Shown here one piece after another: positions 1-5,570 of a DNA stretch of 9,061 nt. The notes under the pieces were generated by a model. That model saw only the letters and a program-made list of their open reading frames with translations, did not search any database and had not been told where the DNA came from. Source of the stretch: an uncultured Phascolarctobacterium sp. (GTDB lineage Bacteria; Bacillota; Negativicutes; Acidaminococcales; Acidaminococcaceae); the NCBI RefSeq assembly GCF_900753045.1, contig NZ_CAADXO010000027.1, positions 1 to 9,061 of the forward strand, read 5' to 3'. Position numbers and translations under genes: made by a program. Position 1 is the stretch's first letter; each line of letters starts with the position of its first letter.

Positions 1-481
1 AGGCGATCTCTTTTTTTACAATAGCAATCTCAGCTCTCAAGCGCTCATTTTCTGCTCTGAGCAGAATCATTTCTTCTCGTTCTGATGGAGTAAGTTCTGC
101 CGGCTCTATTTTTTTCTTCATTTCAGGCTCCTTGGGTGGTCGTCCTTTTCGTTGTGCGACCAATCCCTGATACCCTTTAATTTTATAGCATCTAACCCAC
201 TGATACAAGAGTCCAGCGTTAATTCCTGCAGAAATAGCTGTTTCCTTATTTGACGCACCAGCTAATACTTTGGCTACAAGTTCATATTTCTCTTCTGGTG
301 ACCAAATCTTGCTCTGATTTTTATGTTGTAATGCTTCTGGACCACATTTATCTTCTATCCGAACCCAAACTCGGATTGTATTGTGGAAATTTTTTTCTGT
401 TATATCTTTAGGCGTTTCAGGCCATTTCCCTTGTCGATATAATTCTACACACTGTCGTTTGAACTTATAGCTGTATTTCAT
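1..481 (-). CDS. IS3-family transposase OrfA (3' end cut by window)
   Basis: Start ATG at 481-479, 160 codons visible, no stop before the window edge. OrfA proteins of IS3 elements bind the IS ends and, after a -1 frameshift, are fused to the DDE catalytic OrfB. The protein begins MKYSYKFKRQCVELYRQG. It has helix-turn-helix regions at about residues 1-50 and 65-110 (WSPEEKYELVAKVLAGASNK, then LLYQWVRCYK), a basic KGRPPK stretch, and a leucine-zipper-like coiled coil at about 135-160 (EREEMILLRAENERLRAEI). These match the IS150-type subgroup. A run of seven A (minus strand, 17-11) in codons GTA AAA AAA near the end of the zipper is where IS3 elements usually place their slippery site. A G-rich ribosome binding site lies about 8 nt upstream and is buried in a hairpin. 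Confidence 0.85.
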   Translation of the reverse strand, partial: MKYSYKFKRQCVELYRQGKWPETPKDITEKNFHNTIRVWVRIEDKCGPEALQHKNQSKIWSPEEKYELVAKVLAGASNKETAISAGINAGLLYQWVRCYKIKGYQGLVAQRKGRPPKEPEMKKKIEPAELTPSEREEMILLRAENERLRAEIAIVKKEIA

Positions 482-486
482 TAAAA

Positions 487-520
487 TACCCCCAATACTG
501 GGTATCCAGTATTGGTGGTA
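487..520 (-). promoter_or_regulatory. Hairpin in the IS end sequestering the orfA ribosome binding site
   Basis: Bases 487-501 pair with 506-520: a 15-bp stem with one mismatch (491/516) and a 4-base loop. Read on the minus strand, the 3' arm holds the GGGGGTA that should serve as the orfA ribosome binding site. A transcript entering the IS from outside would contain both arms and mask the site. A transcript starting inside the element would lack the 5' arm. Several IS families protect themselves from read-through activation in this way; its action here is inferred. Confidence 0.5.
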
Positions 521-527
521 CATATCA

Positions 528-645
528 ACGTAGTCAGTAATTCAGTAGGCTTGTTTTTTTGGAACATGTCGGTGTTCAACCGATGAACAAAGTATAGCAT
601 ATAATAACGAGGTAATCGTGGAAAAAAGGTGCGCGTTGCGGAAAA
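528..645 (+). repeat. Intergenic repeat, copy A (5' part removed by the IS)
   Basis: Bases 528-560 match 4046-4078 with very few changes, and 561-645 match 4669-4754 at roughly 80 percent by eye. Copy A is continuous across the T-run at 554-560, whereas copy B carries a 588-bp insertion at that point. The left part is the right half of a terminator hairpin (GTAATTCAGTAGGC followed by T7). The right part contains a small hairpin, TGTTCA/TGAACA. Function unknown; it serves as an 'empty site' for the element at 4080-4667. Confidence 0.75.
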
Positions 646-659
646 TAAAAATCAACAAA

Positions 660-698
660 GGCTGGCGCTTCGTATTTACGCAAGGCGTCAGCCTTTTT
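660..698. terminator. Hairpin terminator, repeat family copy 1
   Basis: An imperfect stem of about 13 bp (GGCTGGCG... with ...GCGTCAGCC) around a CGTATTTACG tip, followed by T5 at 694-698. The same hairpin, with few changes, recurs at 5519-5557 and 8941-8974, and copies 1 and 2 share an upstream AAATCAACAAAG. A-rich sequence lies on the other side, so it may work in both directions. Confidence 0.7.
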
Positions 699-720
699 CT
701 GTTCGTATGAGGGTTAGTGG

Positions 721-780
721 TTAAGCCTTAAGGCCGAGCTCGTAAGCCTCCTGTAGCTTGCTGCTGATGATTTCGAGCAT
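721..780 (-). pseudogene. Short coding remnant (19 codons) before the 660-698 terminator
   Basis: Read on the minus strand this gives MLEIISSKLQEAYELGLKA and a TAA stop 23 nt before hairpin terminator copy 1, the usual layout of a gene end. The composition is protein-like, but the frame closes at a TGA at 808-810 and the ATG has no clear ribosome binding site. I read it as a possible surviving C-terminus of a lost gene. Chance cannot be excluded. Confidence 0.2.
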
Positions 781-940
781 TATATAATACCTGGAGTGCA
801 GTTTAAGTCAAGGGGGTGGAGAATATTTTTAAGGGTGGAACGCTGAGCATTCATGAGTTTGATGGACTGCGCCCTTGCACGATTAAGAAGTAGGGCATGA
901 AGCACGGAAGTGAAATAAAGGCTTAACGTAAAGTCTATGC

Positions 941-969
941 TTTAGCTTTTAATTATTTCATGGTAAAAT
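941..969 (+). promoter_or_regulatory. Possible promoter for the AAA-ATPase gene
   Basis: TTTAGC (941-946), 17-base spacer, TAAAAT (964-969). The -10 is 5/6 consensus and the -35 is weak (3/6). Transcription would start near 976 and leave room for the GGAGG at 990-994. A TATAAT at 979-984 fits less well, because its start point would fall on the ribosome binding site. Confidence 0.3.
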
Positions 970-1001
970 GTATATAGATATAATTAAACGGAGGTTAAGC
1001 C

Positions 1002-2558
1002 ATGCGTTATCCAATCAGCATTCAAACATTTGCAACAATCAGAAACGGAAATTACGTATATGTAGATAAAACAGATTTAGTATATCGCCTGGCACAGGAG
1101 CACGTATGCTTTTTGTCGCGTCCGCGACGCTTTGGCAAATCTCTGCTTATAAGTACGTTGGATGCTTATTTCTCCGGACGCAGTGAGTTGTTCCGAGGTT
1201 TAAAAATGGAAGCCTTAGAGGATAAATGGGATGTTTATCCTGTTTTTAGAATTGATTTTGCAAAAGGACGCTTTGATGTTACCGGGGAACTGGAGAAAAT
1301 TCTGGAAGAATATGTGAGTAGTTGGGAAGTTATATATGGCAAAAGCGATATATATACAACGCTGAGCAGTCGTTTTCAATATGTTTTGGAGCAGGCAGCA
1401 GCGCAGACAGGGCATAAGGCTGTTATTTTGATAGATGAATATGATAAGCCGCTTCTGGACGTACTGGAGGAAGACTTAGAAAATGTGAATCGCAGTATCC
1501 TGAAGGATTTTTACGGTACCTTCAAGGCTGCTGACGCTAGCCTGCGCTTTGTGCTTCTGACCGGTGTTACGAAGTTCAGTCAGATTACGGTTTTTTCCGG
1601 TTTTAATCAGCCGAATGATATCAGCATGGACAGCAGGTACGATGCTATTTGCGGTATTACTGAAGATGAACTGTACAGTGTTTTTGGTGAAGCAATCAGT
1701 GAAATGGCTAAAAAGTTTGACTATACAGTTGACGAGATGAAGGCCTTGCTGAAAAAGCAGTATGATGGTTACCATTTCAGTGAAGCAATGCTTGATATGT
1801 ATAATCCGTTTAGCATCATTAATGCTTTCGATAAATTAAAGTTAGATAATTATTGGTATAAGTCGGGAACGCCAACATATTTGGTGAAGCTTTTGGAATG
1901 GCATCATGTGAATATGCAAAAGCTGACCGGCAGAGCTTATGAATCACAGTATTTTGTTGATTACAGAGCGGATGCAGAAAATCCTTTGGCGATGCTTTAT
2001 CAGAGCGGGTACCTGACGATTAAAGGCTATGACAGGCATTATGGTGAATACACCTTGGATTATCCGAATGTGGAGGTAAGAAAAGGCTTTGTGACTTTAA
2101 TGGCCAACAGCTATCTGAAGAAGGATGAGAGCGAAGCGGCCTATTGGATTGTAAATTTGGACCGTATGCTGCGGCGCGGTGACCTGGAGTCGGTTAAGGA
2201 TGCTTTTACAGCTTTTCTTGCATCGATTCCTTATGAGGCTAATAAGGACGAGCGTGCTAAGGATTTTGAAACTCATTTTCAATATACGTTTTATATTATC
2301 TTCCGCTTGTTATCCTGCTATACAACTTTGATTGAAAAGCAGAACAGCAAAGGGCGAGCTGATGTCATTATAGAAAGTGATAATGATATTTATATTTTTG
2401 AGTTCAAGCTTGATGGTAGTGCAGAAGAAGCATTGAAGCAGATTGAGGATAAGCAATATGCTTTGCCTTATCTGAACGATAGCAGAACTGTACATAAAAT
2501 TGGCGTTAATATATCCAGTGAATCAAGAACCGTAGATGGATGGCTAGAAGCTAATTAA
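1002..2558 (+). CDS. AAA-ATPase-like / PD-(D/E)XK nuclease family protein
   Basis: 518 residues, ATG preceded by CGGAGG at 7-nt spacing. The N-terminal AAA-ATPase-like domain opens with NYVYVDKTDLVYRL (17-30). It has a Walker A-like P-loop SRPRRFGKS (39-47), a Walker B strand AVILIDEYDKP (140-150), and the family block LLTGVTKFSQITVFSG (185-200). The middle has QYDGYHF (253-259). The C-terminal domain carries a PD-(D/E)XK nuclease core: GRADVIIE with D454, then FEFK (466-469). These match the Pfam AAA-ATPase_like plus PDDEXK_9 architecture at its normal length. Such proteins are very numerous in gut anaerobes; the role is unproven, with defence or mobile-element biology often suggested. The gene appears monocistronic, with its own terminator 30 nt downstream. 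A decayed relative lies at 3798-4012. Confidence 0.9.
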   Translation: MRYPISIQTFATIRNGNYVYVDKTDLVYRLAQEHVCFLSRPRRFGKSLLISTLDAYFSGRSELFRGLKMEALEDKWDVYPVFRIDFAKGRFDVTGELEKILEEYVSSWEVIYGKSDIYTTLSSRFQYVLEQAAAQTGHKAVILIDEYDKPLLDVLEEDLENVNRSILKDFYGTFKAADASLRFVLLTGVTKFSQITVFSGFNQPNDISMDSRYDAICGITEDELYSVFGEAISEMAKKFDYTVDEMKALLKKQYDGYHFSEAMLDMYNPFSIINAFDKLKLDNYWYKSGTPTYLVKLLEWHHVNMQKLTGRAYESQYFVDYRADAENPLAMLYQSGYLTIKGYDRHYGEYTLDYPNVEVRKGFVTLMANSYLKKDESEAAYWIVNLDRMLRRGDLESVKDAFTAFLASIPYEANKDERAKDFETHFQYTFYIIFRLLSCYTTLIEKQNSKGRADVIIESDNDIYIFEFKLDGSAEEALKQIEDKQYALPYLNDSRTVHKIGVNISSESRTVDGWLEAN

Positions 2559-2586
2559 GGGCAGTATTTGATTATTGTAAAAAATG

Positions 2587-2659
2587 AAAGGATGAGCTTC
2601 AAGCCGTGGCTGCTCCCGTTACAAGCAGGAACCAGGGCTGACAAGCTCATCCTTTTTTT
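2587..2659 (+). terminator. Long branched terminator after the AAA-ATPase gene
   Basis: AAAGGATGAGCTT (2587-2599) pairs with AAGCTCATCC and the T7 run (2643-2659), giving an outer stem of 10 or more bp. The 43-base interior also folds: AGCC with GGCT, GG with CC, TGCT with AGCA. The A-run before and T-run after suggest it could act in both directions. It is longer than a typical intrinsic terminator. Confidence 0.75.
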
Positions 2660-2821
2660 GAAGTAAATCCGTATCACGGCAGGTGTCGGAAAAGACGTCG
2701 CCTCAGCTTAACGTAGCTAGATGTAAAGCTGAAGTTATCATCACAGATGAAGTCTGGTAATTCAGTTCGACAATCAACTCTATTATCCTGATAAGAATTA
2801 TCTGGATTGATAAAATCTATG

Positions 2822-2854
2822 AAAAAGCCGGCGAAACATGTTTTCGTCGTTTTT
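2822..2854. terminator. Possible bidirectional terminator hairpin
   Basis: An AAAAA run, then a stem CGGCGAAA (2829-2836) pairing with TTTCGTCG around a CATG-containing loop, then TTTTT (2850-2854). The symmetric A and T tracts fit a two-way terminator. No gene is known to end here, so its use is uncertain. Confidence 0.4.
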
Positions 2855-2959
2855 GGAGCTAAGCAGGATAAAATTTTTCAGTGACGAAATATTTATGGAA
2901 AAATAATTATAGAAAGATAAAAAAGAGTTGGTTAGTGTAAATTGCAAACTTCTGATAGA

Positions 2960-2988
2960 CAGATTCTGACGTAGTTTGGGAGTATAAT
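2960..2988 (+). promoter_or_regulatory. Possible promoter for the 3031-3753 gene
   Basis: A perfect TATAAT at 2983-2988. The -35 region (about 2960-2965, CAGATT) is poor, so the promoter may need an activator or be weak. Transcription would start near 2995, about 36 nt before the GTG start. Confidence 0.4.
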
Positions 2989-3030
2989 TTAATTGTAGAT
3001 AAAAATGGTAATAGGAAGGGAAGTAATAGG

Positions 3031-3753
3031 GTGCTACCTGATAAAATTACTTGGGATGAAATTCGTGTTTTATACGAAAAAGCTAAAAGTTGTTTATGGT
3101 GTCCTAAAAATATCAGTTCATGGCATAGAGAAGAGGAAAACGGTTGGTATTATATGTGGAGCGCGTATCATTATGCCATGATTTCCGATGTTGAGGGAAC
3201 TGATCATAGAACTTTGGCTAGGACTTTATTTATGCTGTCCCATGAGCTTGATTACAAAATCTCTGACTACGAACGGTATAGAAAATTTCTTTTACTTGCT
3301 GTTCAAGAGTATGAGAAAGCAGTAGCCTGCGGTCAAAATGTTGAGGATGCAGAATTTAGGAGGGTTAAAGAAGAGAGAGAGTCTTTAGAGTATCGTATTA
3401 AGCATGAAGATGAGACAGAAGAAAATCTTAAGGACATGCTTTTGTTAATTGAAAATAGTAATTTGCTGGATGAAAAAGGTTTTGGCTTTCATGACAGTAA
3501 ACCTTGTTATTTTCAGCATACGGATAAAAAAGCTATTTTGAAGCTGGAATATGAAGGCCTTTTAGCAACATTTATATTCGAAGGTGTGTACAGCATAGAG
3601 ATTAACACAGATCCGCTAACAAACTTGGTGCATGAGTGTTATTGTTATCGAATCAAAGAAACCGGTCATATAAAATTCTCTGTAGGGGATTACTGTATTA
3701 TATGTACGAGAGTTTCATTGCAAGATTTGAAAAATATAACTTCTGAATCGTAA
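3031..3753 (+). CDS. Protein of unknown function (240 aa, helical N-terminus, beta-rich C-terminus)
   Basis: I do not recognise this protein. The GTG start at 3031 has AGGAAGGG about 10 nt upstream; the nearby ATG at 3005 is in another frame. Residues 1-130 look all-helical and rich in charged and aromatic residues (SAYHYAMISDVEGTDHRTLA, YRKFLLLAVQEYEKAVACG), resembling a TPR-like or helical-bundle fold. Residues 130-153 are a charged linker. Residues 154-240 look beta-rich: FGFHDSKPCYFQH, KAILKLEYEGLLATFIFEGV, then IKFSVGDYCIICTRVSLQDL. This HDS...I.F.GV...I.C pattern is often seen in small cytosolic immunity-like or DUF proteins. There is no signal peptide or membrane segment. Seven cysteines are spread through the protein. 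The gene stands alone between the intact and decayed AAA-ATPase genes; no toxin partner is visible. Confidence 0.75.
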   Translation: MLPDKITWDEIRVLYEKAKSCLWCPKNISSWHREEENGWYYMWSAYHYAMISDVEGTDHRTLARTLFMLSHELDYKISDYERYRKFLLLAVQEYEKAVACGQNVEDAEFRRVKEERESLEYRIKHEDETEENLKDMLLLIENSNLLDEKGFGFHDSKPCYFQHTDKKAILKLEYEGLLATFIFEGVYSIEINTDPLTNLVHECYCYRIKETGHIKFSVGDYCIICTRVSLQDLKNITSES

Positions 3754-3797
3754 TAAGGAGCTAGACATAGCTTCTACCGGTATTGTTATGGTTCAAA

Positions 3798-4012
3798 ATG
3801 CGGTTAACGGAGAAATATATAGATAAAAGCGGATTGATAGAACTGAACAACAGACTTCTTGGTACGCCATAGAAATTTATATGCAATACACGCCCGTGTC
3901 GTTTTGCTAAGTCTATGGCTGGCAATATGCTGGCGGTGTTCTTTTAGTAGGGATTAACTATGATAAGAAGACGAAGGCGCATAGCTGCAGCATAGAGCGG
4001 ATTGTTAAATGA
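3798..4012 (+). pseudogene. Decayed AAA-ATPase-like / PD-(D/E)XK gene, internal deletion
   Basis: One reading frame from ATG 3798 gives MRLTEKYIDKSGLIELNNRL, a TAG, then KFICNTRPCRFAKSMAGNML. This is the family's N-terminal YxDKSGLI block and its P-loop (usual form TRPRRFGKS), with an internal stop and altered residues. After TTTTAG, the same frame from 3951 gives GINYDKKTKAHSCSIERIVK and a TGA. This is the characteristic C-terminal end of the same family (GINYD...K.H...I). Around 450 codons of the middle are missing. So this is a second member of the family found at 1002-2558, reduced to its two ends. It is not a recent duplicate of that gene, since the wording of the conserved blocks differs. 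Confidence 0.85.
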
Positions 4013-4030
4013 AAATCTTTAAAGCATAAA

Positions 4031-4077
4031 AAAGCCTACCGGATTACGTGGTCAGTAATTCAGTAGGCTTGTTTTTT
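4031..4077. terminator. Bidirectional terminator hairpin, left half of repeat copy B
   Basis: AAAAAA then GCCTACCGGATTAC pairing with GTAATTCAGTAGGC (14 bp, one mismatch) around GTGGTCA, then T6 at 4072-4077. It is symmetric enough to stop transcription from both sides. Read on the minus strand it lies directly downstream of the structured-RNA element and would terminate its transcript. Copy A of the same hairpin, at 528-560, has lost its left arm to the IS. Confidence 0.8.
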
Positions 4078-4079
4078 AG

Positions 4080-4109
4080 TGAAAACTGCTTTGATAAATA
4101 TATCATATA
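4080..4109 (+). repeat. Left terminal inverted repeat
   Basis: Begins TGAAAACTGCTTTGATAAAT. It pairs with 4638-4667, with differences at positions 10, 16 and 26 only. Similarity stops abruptly after position 30. Confidence 0.8.
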
Positions 4110-4637
4110 GACCTTCGCCTTACGTAATCTACGGTTTCCGATTTCTTCAGCCACGCAGAAGACAGGTCTGAGCCTTCGGGAGCGACCCTGAGCTTCCTGC
4201 CCCTTTTGCCTGCCGCGGGAATGGCTACCCACAAATTTCACCCATCTTTCAGAAAAATGTTTTCTATCTCTGGTTTTCAAGACCAGAATAACTTTTGGTA
4301 TTGAGCTACTTTTTCCTCAGAATTCTGTTATACACGGATTTCTCCGCTTCACTACCAACAGCTTGGTTCGGAGTTTCCGCTAAGTTCGCTGCAGCATCCC
4401 TGCTGCAGGTTTCACGGATTTTTCTAGCCTTTCGAGCTAGCGTCTATTGTCGCTGCCAGAATCCTTCGAACTTTAATCGGCACCAAGATTCGCACATACC
4501 GTTCTGTGTTGCCTTTTAGGCTTCTCTGTCGGTCCTCACGGAGCAACAGAAACCTCACTGCCGCAGTATCCCGCAGGCAGCCTGGTCACAGTTTCCGGTA
4601 TTCTCGGAGGGGTTGACAACCCTTTAGTGCACCGAGT
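4110..4637 (-). ncRNA. Candidate large structured non-coding RNA
   Basis: About 530 bases made up largely of short, well-formed hairpins. Examples: 4389-4408 (8 bp), 4424-4440, 4335-4346, 4355-4366, 4369-4379, 4270-4286, 4511-4521, 4519-4553, 4558-4580, and 4603-4636 with a nested 4610-4622 stem. Read on the minus strand, several loops are GNRA tetraloops: GGGA (4400-4397), GAAA (4342-4339), GTGA (4539-4536) and CGAAAG (4435-4430). On the plus strand the same loops are TCCC, TTTC and TCAC. This gives the sense strand. A terminator with T6 lies just beyond the left end. Size and style resemble ornate large RNAs (OLE, GOLLD, ROOL) or ribozyme scaffolds, but I cannot match it to any family. There are no group II intron boundaries and no tRNA T-arm. 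Confidence 0.5.
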
Positions 4638-4667
4638 TATACGATATATTTGTCAAAACAGTTTTCA
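4638..4667 (-). repeat. Right terminal inverted repeat
   Basis: On the minus strand it begins TGAAAACTGTTTTGACAAAT, matching the left repeat at 27 of 30 positions. It contains TTGACA and TATAAC, but only 9 bases apart, so it is not a convincing promoter for the internal RNA. Confidence 0.8.
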
Positions 4668-4754
4668 AGGAACATGTAGGTGTTCAACCGATGAACAAAG
4701 TATAGCATATCTGCGTGAGTTAATCGTGGAAAAAAAGTTGCGCGTTGCCTTTTT
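4668..4754 (+). repeat. Intergenic repeat, copy B, right half
   Basis: Matches 561-645 (GGAACATGT.GGTGTTCAACC and onward), including the TGTTCA/TGAACA hairpin and GCGCGTTGC. It was separated from its left half (4031-4079) by the 588-bp element. Similarity fades after about 4750. Confidence 0.7.
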
Positions 4755-4821
4755 TTCATTGGAAGAAGAGAAACTGTTTAAAGTTATTCGTAGCAATAAA
4801 AACAGCGTTGATTTTTTGTAG
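4670..4821 (+). pseudogene. Possible truncated coding fragment across repeat copy B
   Basis: One frame stays open to a TAG at 4819-4821 and reads CRCSTDEQSIAYLRELIVEK followed by LRVAFFSLEEEKLF and a lysine/asparagine-rich end. CRCSTDEQ recalls the N-terminal STDEQ motif of serine recombinases, but the next residues do not continue that fold. In copy A the same frame is kept for about 25 codons before a 1-base difference shifts it. No start codon with a ribosome binding site belongs to it; the only upstream ATG-like start lies in the inserted element. I treat it as a possible gene relic. Confidence 0.25.
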
Positions 4822-4853
4822 ACAATAGATATAAGGAGGAGGGCTCTGTAATA

Positions 4854-4882
4854 TTGAAAAATAGTAGGCAATGCCTTATAAT
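4854..4882 (+). promoter_or_regulatory. Strong sigma-70-type promoter of the helix-turn-helix gene
   Basis: TTGAAA (4854-4859), 17-base spacer, TATAAT (4877-4882): 5/6 and 6/6 consensus with ideal spacing. Transcription would start near 4889. The TTG of the -35 box also begins an in-frame extension of the next gene, but that part would lie upstream of the transcript. The promoter therefore argues for the start at 4917. Confidence 0.75.
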
Positions 4883-4916
4883 ATATTATAGAATAGATGA
4901 TAAGGAGATGATTTAT

Positions 4917-5276
4917 GTGAGCATACGTGAGCTTAGAGAATGCACTGGACTGAGTCAGAATAAATTTGCAGCAATGTTTGGTATTCCTGCTGCAACAGTA
5001 AAGGATTGGGAGTATGGCAGACGCAATCCTCCGAGTTATGTGGTGGATATGATAAAAACAATTTTAGAATATAAAGGAATTATCGTTGACAGTAATTATG
5101 TTGATGAGTGTGAAAAAAGAAGAAAAAGTGTTGAACGTGCGTTGGCAGTAGTTCTTACTGCTACAGAAGGGCCTAATGAAGAATTTATGAATGCGCTTGA
5201 GTTATATATTAATGGTAAGCTGACTCTTAGCGAAATTGAAAACAAGGTTAATCGTCTTGAGTACATAGGAGCGTAA
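4917..5276 (+). CDS. Small XRE/HTH regulator, probable antitoxin-type
   Basis: 119 residues from GTG 4917, with AAGGAG (4902-4907) 9 nt upstream. ATG 4908 is in frame but touches that site, and a TTG at 4854 falls in the promoter. The N-terminus is an XRE-like helix-turn-helix: SIRELRECTGLSQNKFAAMF (2-21), then GIPAATVKDWEYGRRNPP (22-39), where TVKDWE..RR is the recognition helix. Residues 41-55 form a helix, 60-83 a charged helix, and 88-115 an acidic helical tail (MNALELYINGKLTLSEIENK). Such layouts occur in toxin-antitoxin antitoxins and small phage-type repressors that regulate their own promoter. No intact toxin is next to it. An in-frame remnant follows the stop (5277-5429), so a partner may have been lost. 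The specific family is not assigned. Confidence 0.75.
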   Translation: MSIRELRECTGLSQNKFAAMFGIPAATVKDWEYGRRNPPSYVVDMIKTILEYKGIIVDSNYVDECEKRRKSVERALAVVLTATEGPNEEFMNALELYINGKLTLSEIENKVNRLEYIGA

Positions 5277-5429
5277 TGTATATGGATTACTCGCATTATA
5301 ACTGACGCTATATTGGGAATTAAGAATGCTCATGAATCTGTAAAACGTAATTCTGAGAATAAAGAGAGCTATAGAATTGCAAAGTCGGATTATGATGCAT
5401 TCAACGCAAAGTATTCTGTTAAAAAGTAG
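5277..5429 (+). pseudogene. Coding remnant directly after the HTH gene, same frame
   Basis: Immediately after the TAA of the HTH gene the same frame stays open for 50 codons to a TAG at 5427-5429. It reads TDAILGIKNAHESVKRN, SENKESYRIAKSDYDAFNAK and YSVKK. The composition (KNAHESVKRNSEN, SDYDAFNAKYS) looks like the C-terminus of a real soluble protein. There is no ATG in frame and no ribosome binding site; an overlapping ATG at 5276 gives only nine codons. It may be what is left of a toxin or partner gene, or of a longer form of the HTH protein. I cannot name the family. Confidence 0.4.
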
Positions 5430-5518
5430 GCAATGCATTATGCTTTGTGTGCAGAAGTTTTTGCCTATATATTATAGTTACTAGAAAAAGATGGAATAAG
5501 CATGGAGAAATCAACAAA

Positions 5519-5557
5519 GGCTGACGCTTCGCATTTACGCAAGACGTCAGCCTTTTT
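5519..5557. terminator. Hairpin terminator, repeat family copy 2
   Basis: GGCTGACG pairs with CGTCAGCC, plus inner CTT/AAG and CG/CG pairs, tip CATTTA, then T5 at 5553-5557. It lies 14 nt beyond the HxlR stop on the minus strand and also after the 5277-5429 remnant on the plus strand, so it can serve convergent transcripts. Confidence 0.7.
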
Positions 5558-5570
5558 GCACAAAAACACT

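Larger units (their letters stand above)
1..527 (-). mobile_element. IS3-family insertion sequence, one end (partial)
   Basis: The left end of an IS3-family element, read on the minus strand from base 527 towards the window start; the orfB part and the other end lie outside. The end is placed at 527 because the outermost bases on the minus strand are TGATATGTACC, starting with the TG typical of IS3 ends. From base 528 on, the sequence matches the uninterrupted repeat at 4046 onward. The element lies near the top of a terminator hairpin: only the right half of that hairpin remains (528-560). The end position is inferred by comparing the two repeat copies, and the target duplication cannot be checked here. 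Confidence 0.75.
2660..3030. other. Intergenic region with inverted repeats and a fragmentary minus-strand frame
   Basis: No intact gene seen. It holds an inverted repeat TCAGCTT/AAGCTGA at about 2702-2732. A second hairpin is at 2822-2854. On the minus strand, 2674-2877 is open for 67 codons with protein-like content (for example FAGFFIDFINPDNSYQDN and VDCRTELPDFICDD), but has no ATG and no ribosome binding site. It could be a gene remnant or chance. The promoter of the next gene lies at its right end. Confidence 0.4.
4080..4667. mobile_element. 588-bp non-autonomous element with 30-bp terminal inverted repeats
   Basis: The ends are near-perfect inverted repeats (4080-4109 and 4638-4667), starting TGAAAACTG, with 27 of 30 positions identical and three transitions. 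The same flanking repeat is found uninterrupted at 528-645. Removing the element plus one copy of the AG found on both sides (4078-4079 and 4668-4669) restores the exact length of that empty site. This indicates insertion with a 2-bp target duplication. No transposase is encoded. The open frames inside (78 codons minus, 74 codons plus) have no ribosome binding site and no recognisable domain. The element is MITE-like but long, and its interior appears to be an RNA gene. The mobilising transposase is unknown; a 2-bp duplication would suit IS630- or IS30-type enzymes, but the ends match none I recognise. Confidence 0.75.

Noticed and set aside
4044..4280. 78-codon minus-strand frame within the 588-bp element
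   Set aside because: No ribosome binding site, and it runs through the inverted repeat into the terminator. Very basic, low-complexity composition typical of a translated structured RNA.
4270..4286. A CTGGT...ACCAG arm with TCA in the loop, like a selenocysteine tRNA anticodon arm
   Set aside because: No acceptor stem, T-arm (GGTTCGAAT-like) or long variable arm at the right distances. It is better explained as one hairpin of the larger structured RNA.
4295..4519. 74-codon plus-strand frame within the 588-bp element
   Set aside because: It lies over the hairpin-rich interior, has no ribosome binding site and no recognisable domain.
4670..4700. CRCSTDEQ as evidence of a serine recombinase gene
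   Set aside because: Only the short motif fits. The next residues do not follow the recombinase fold and there is no start codon, so it is listed only as a low-confidence relic.
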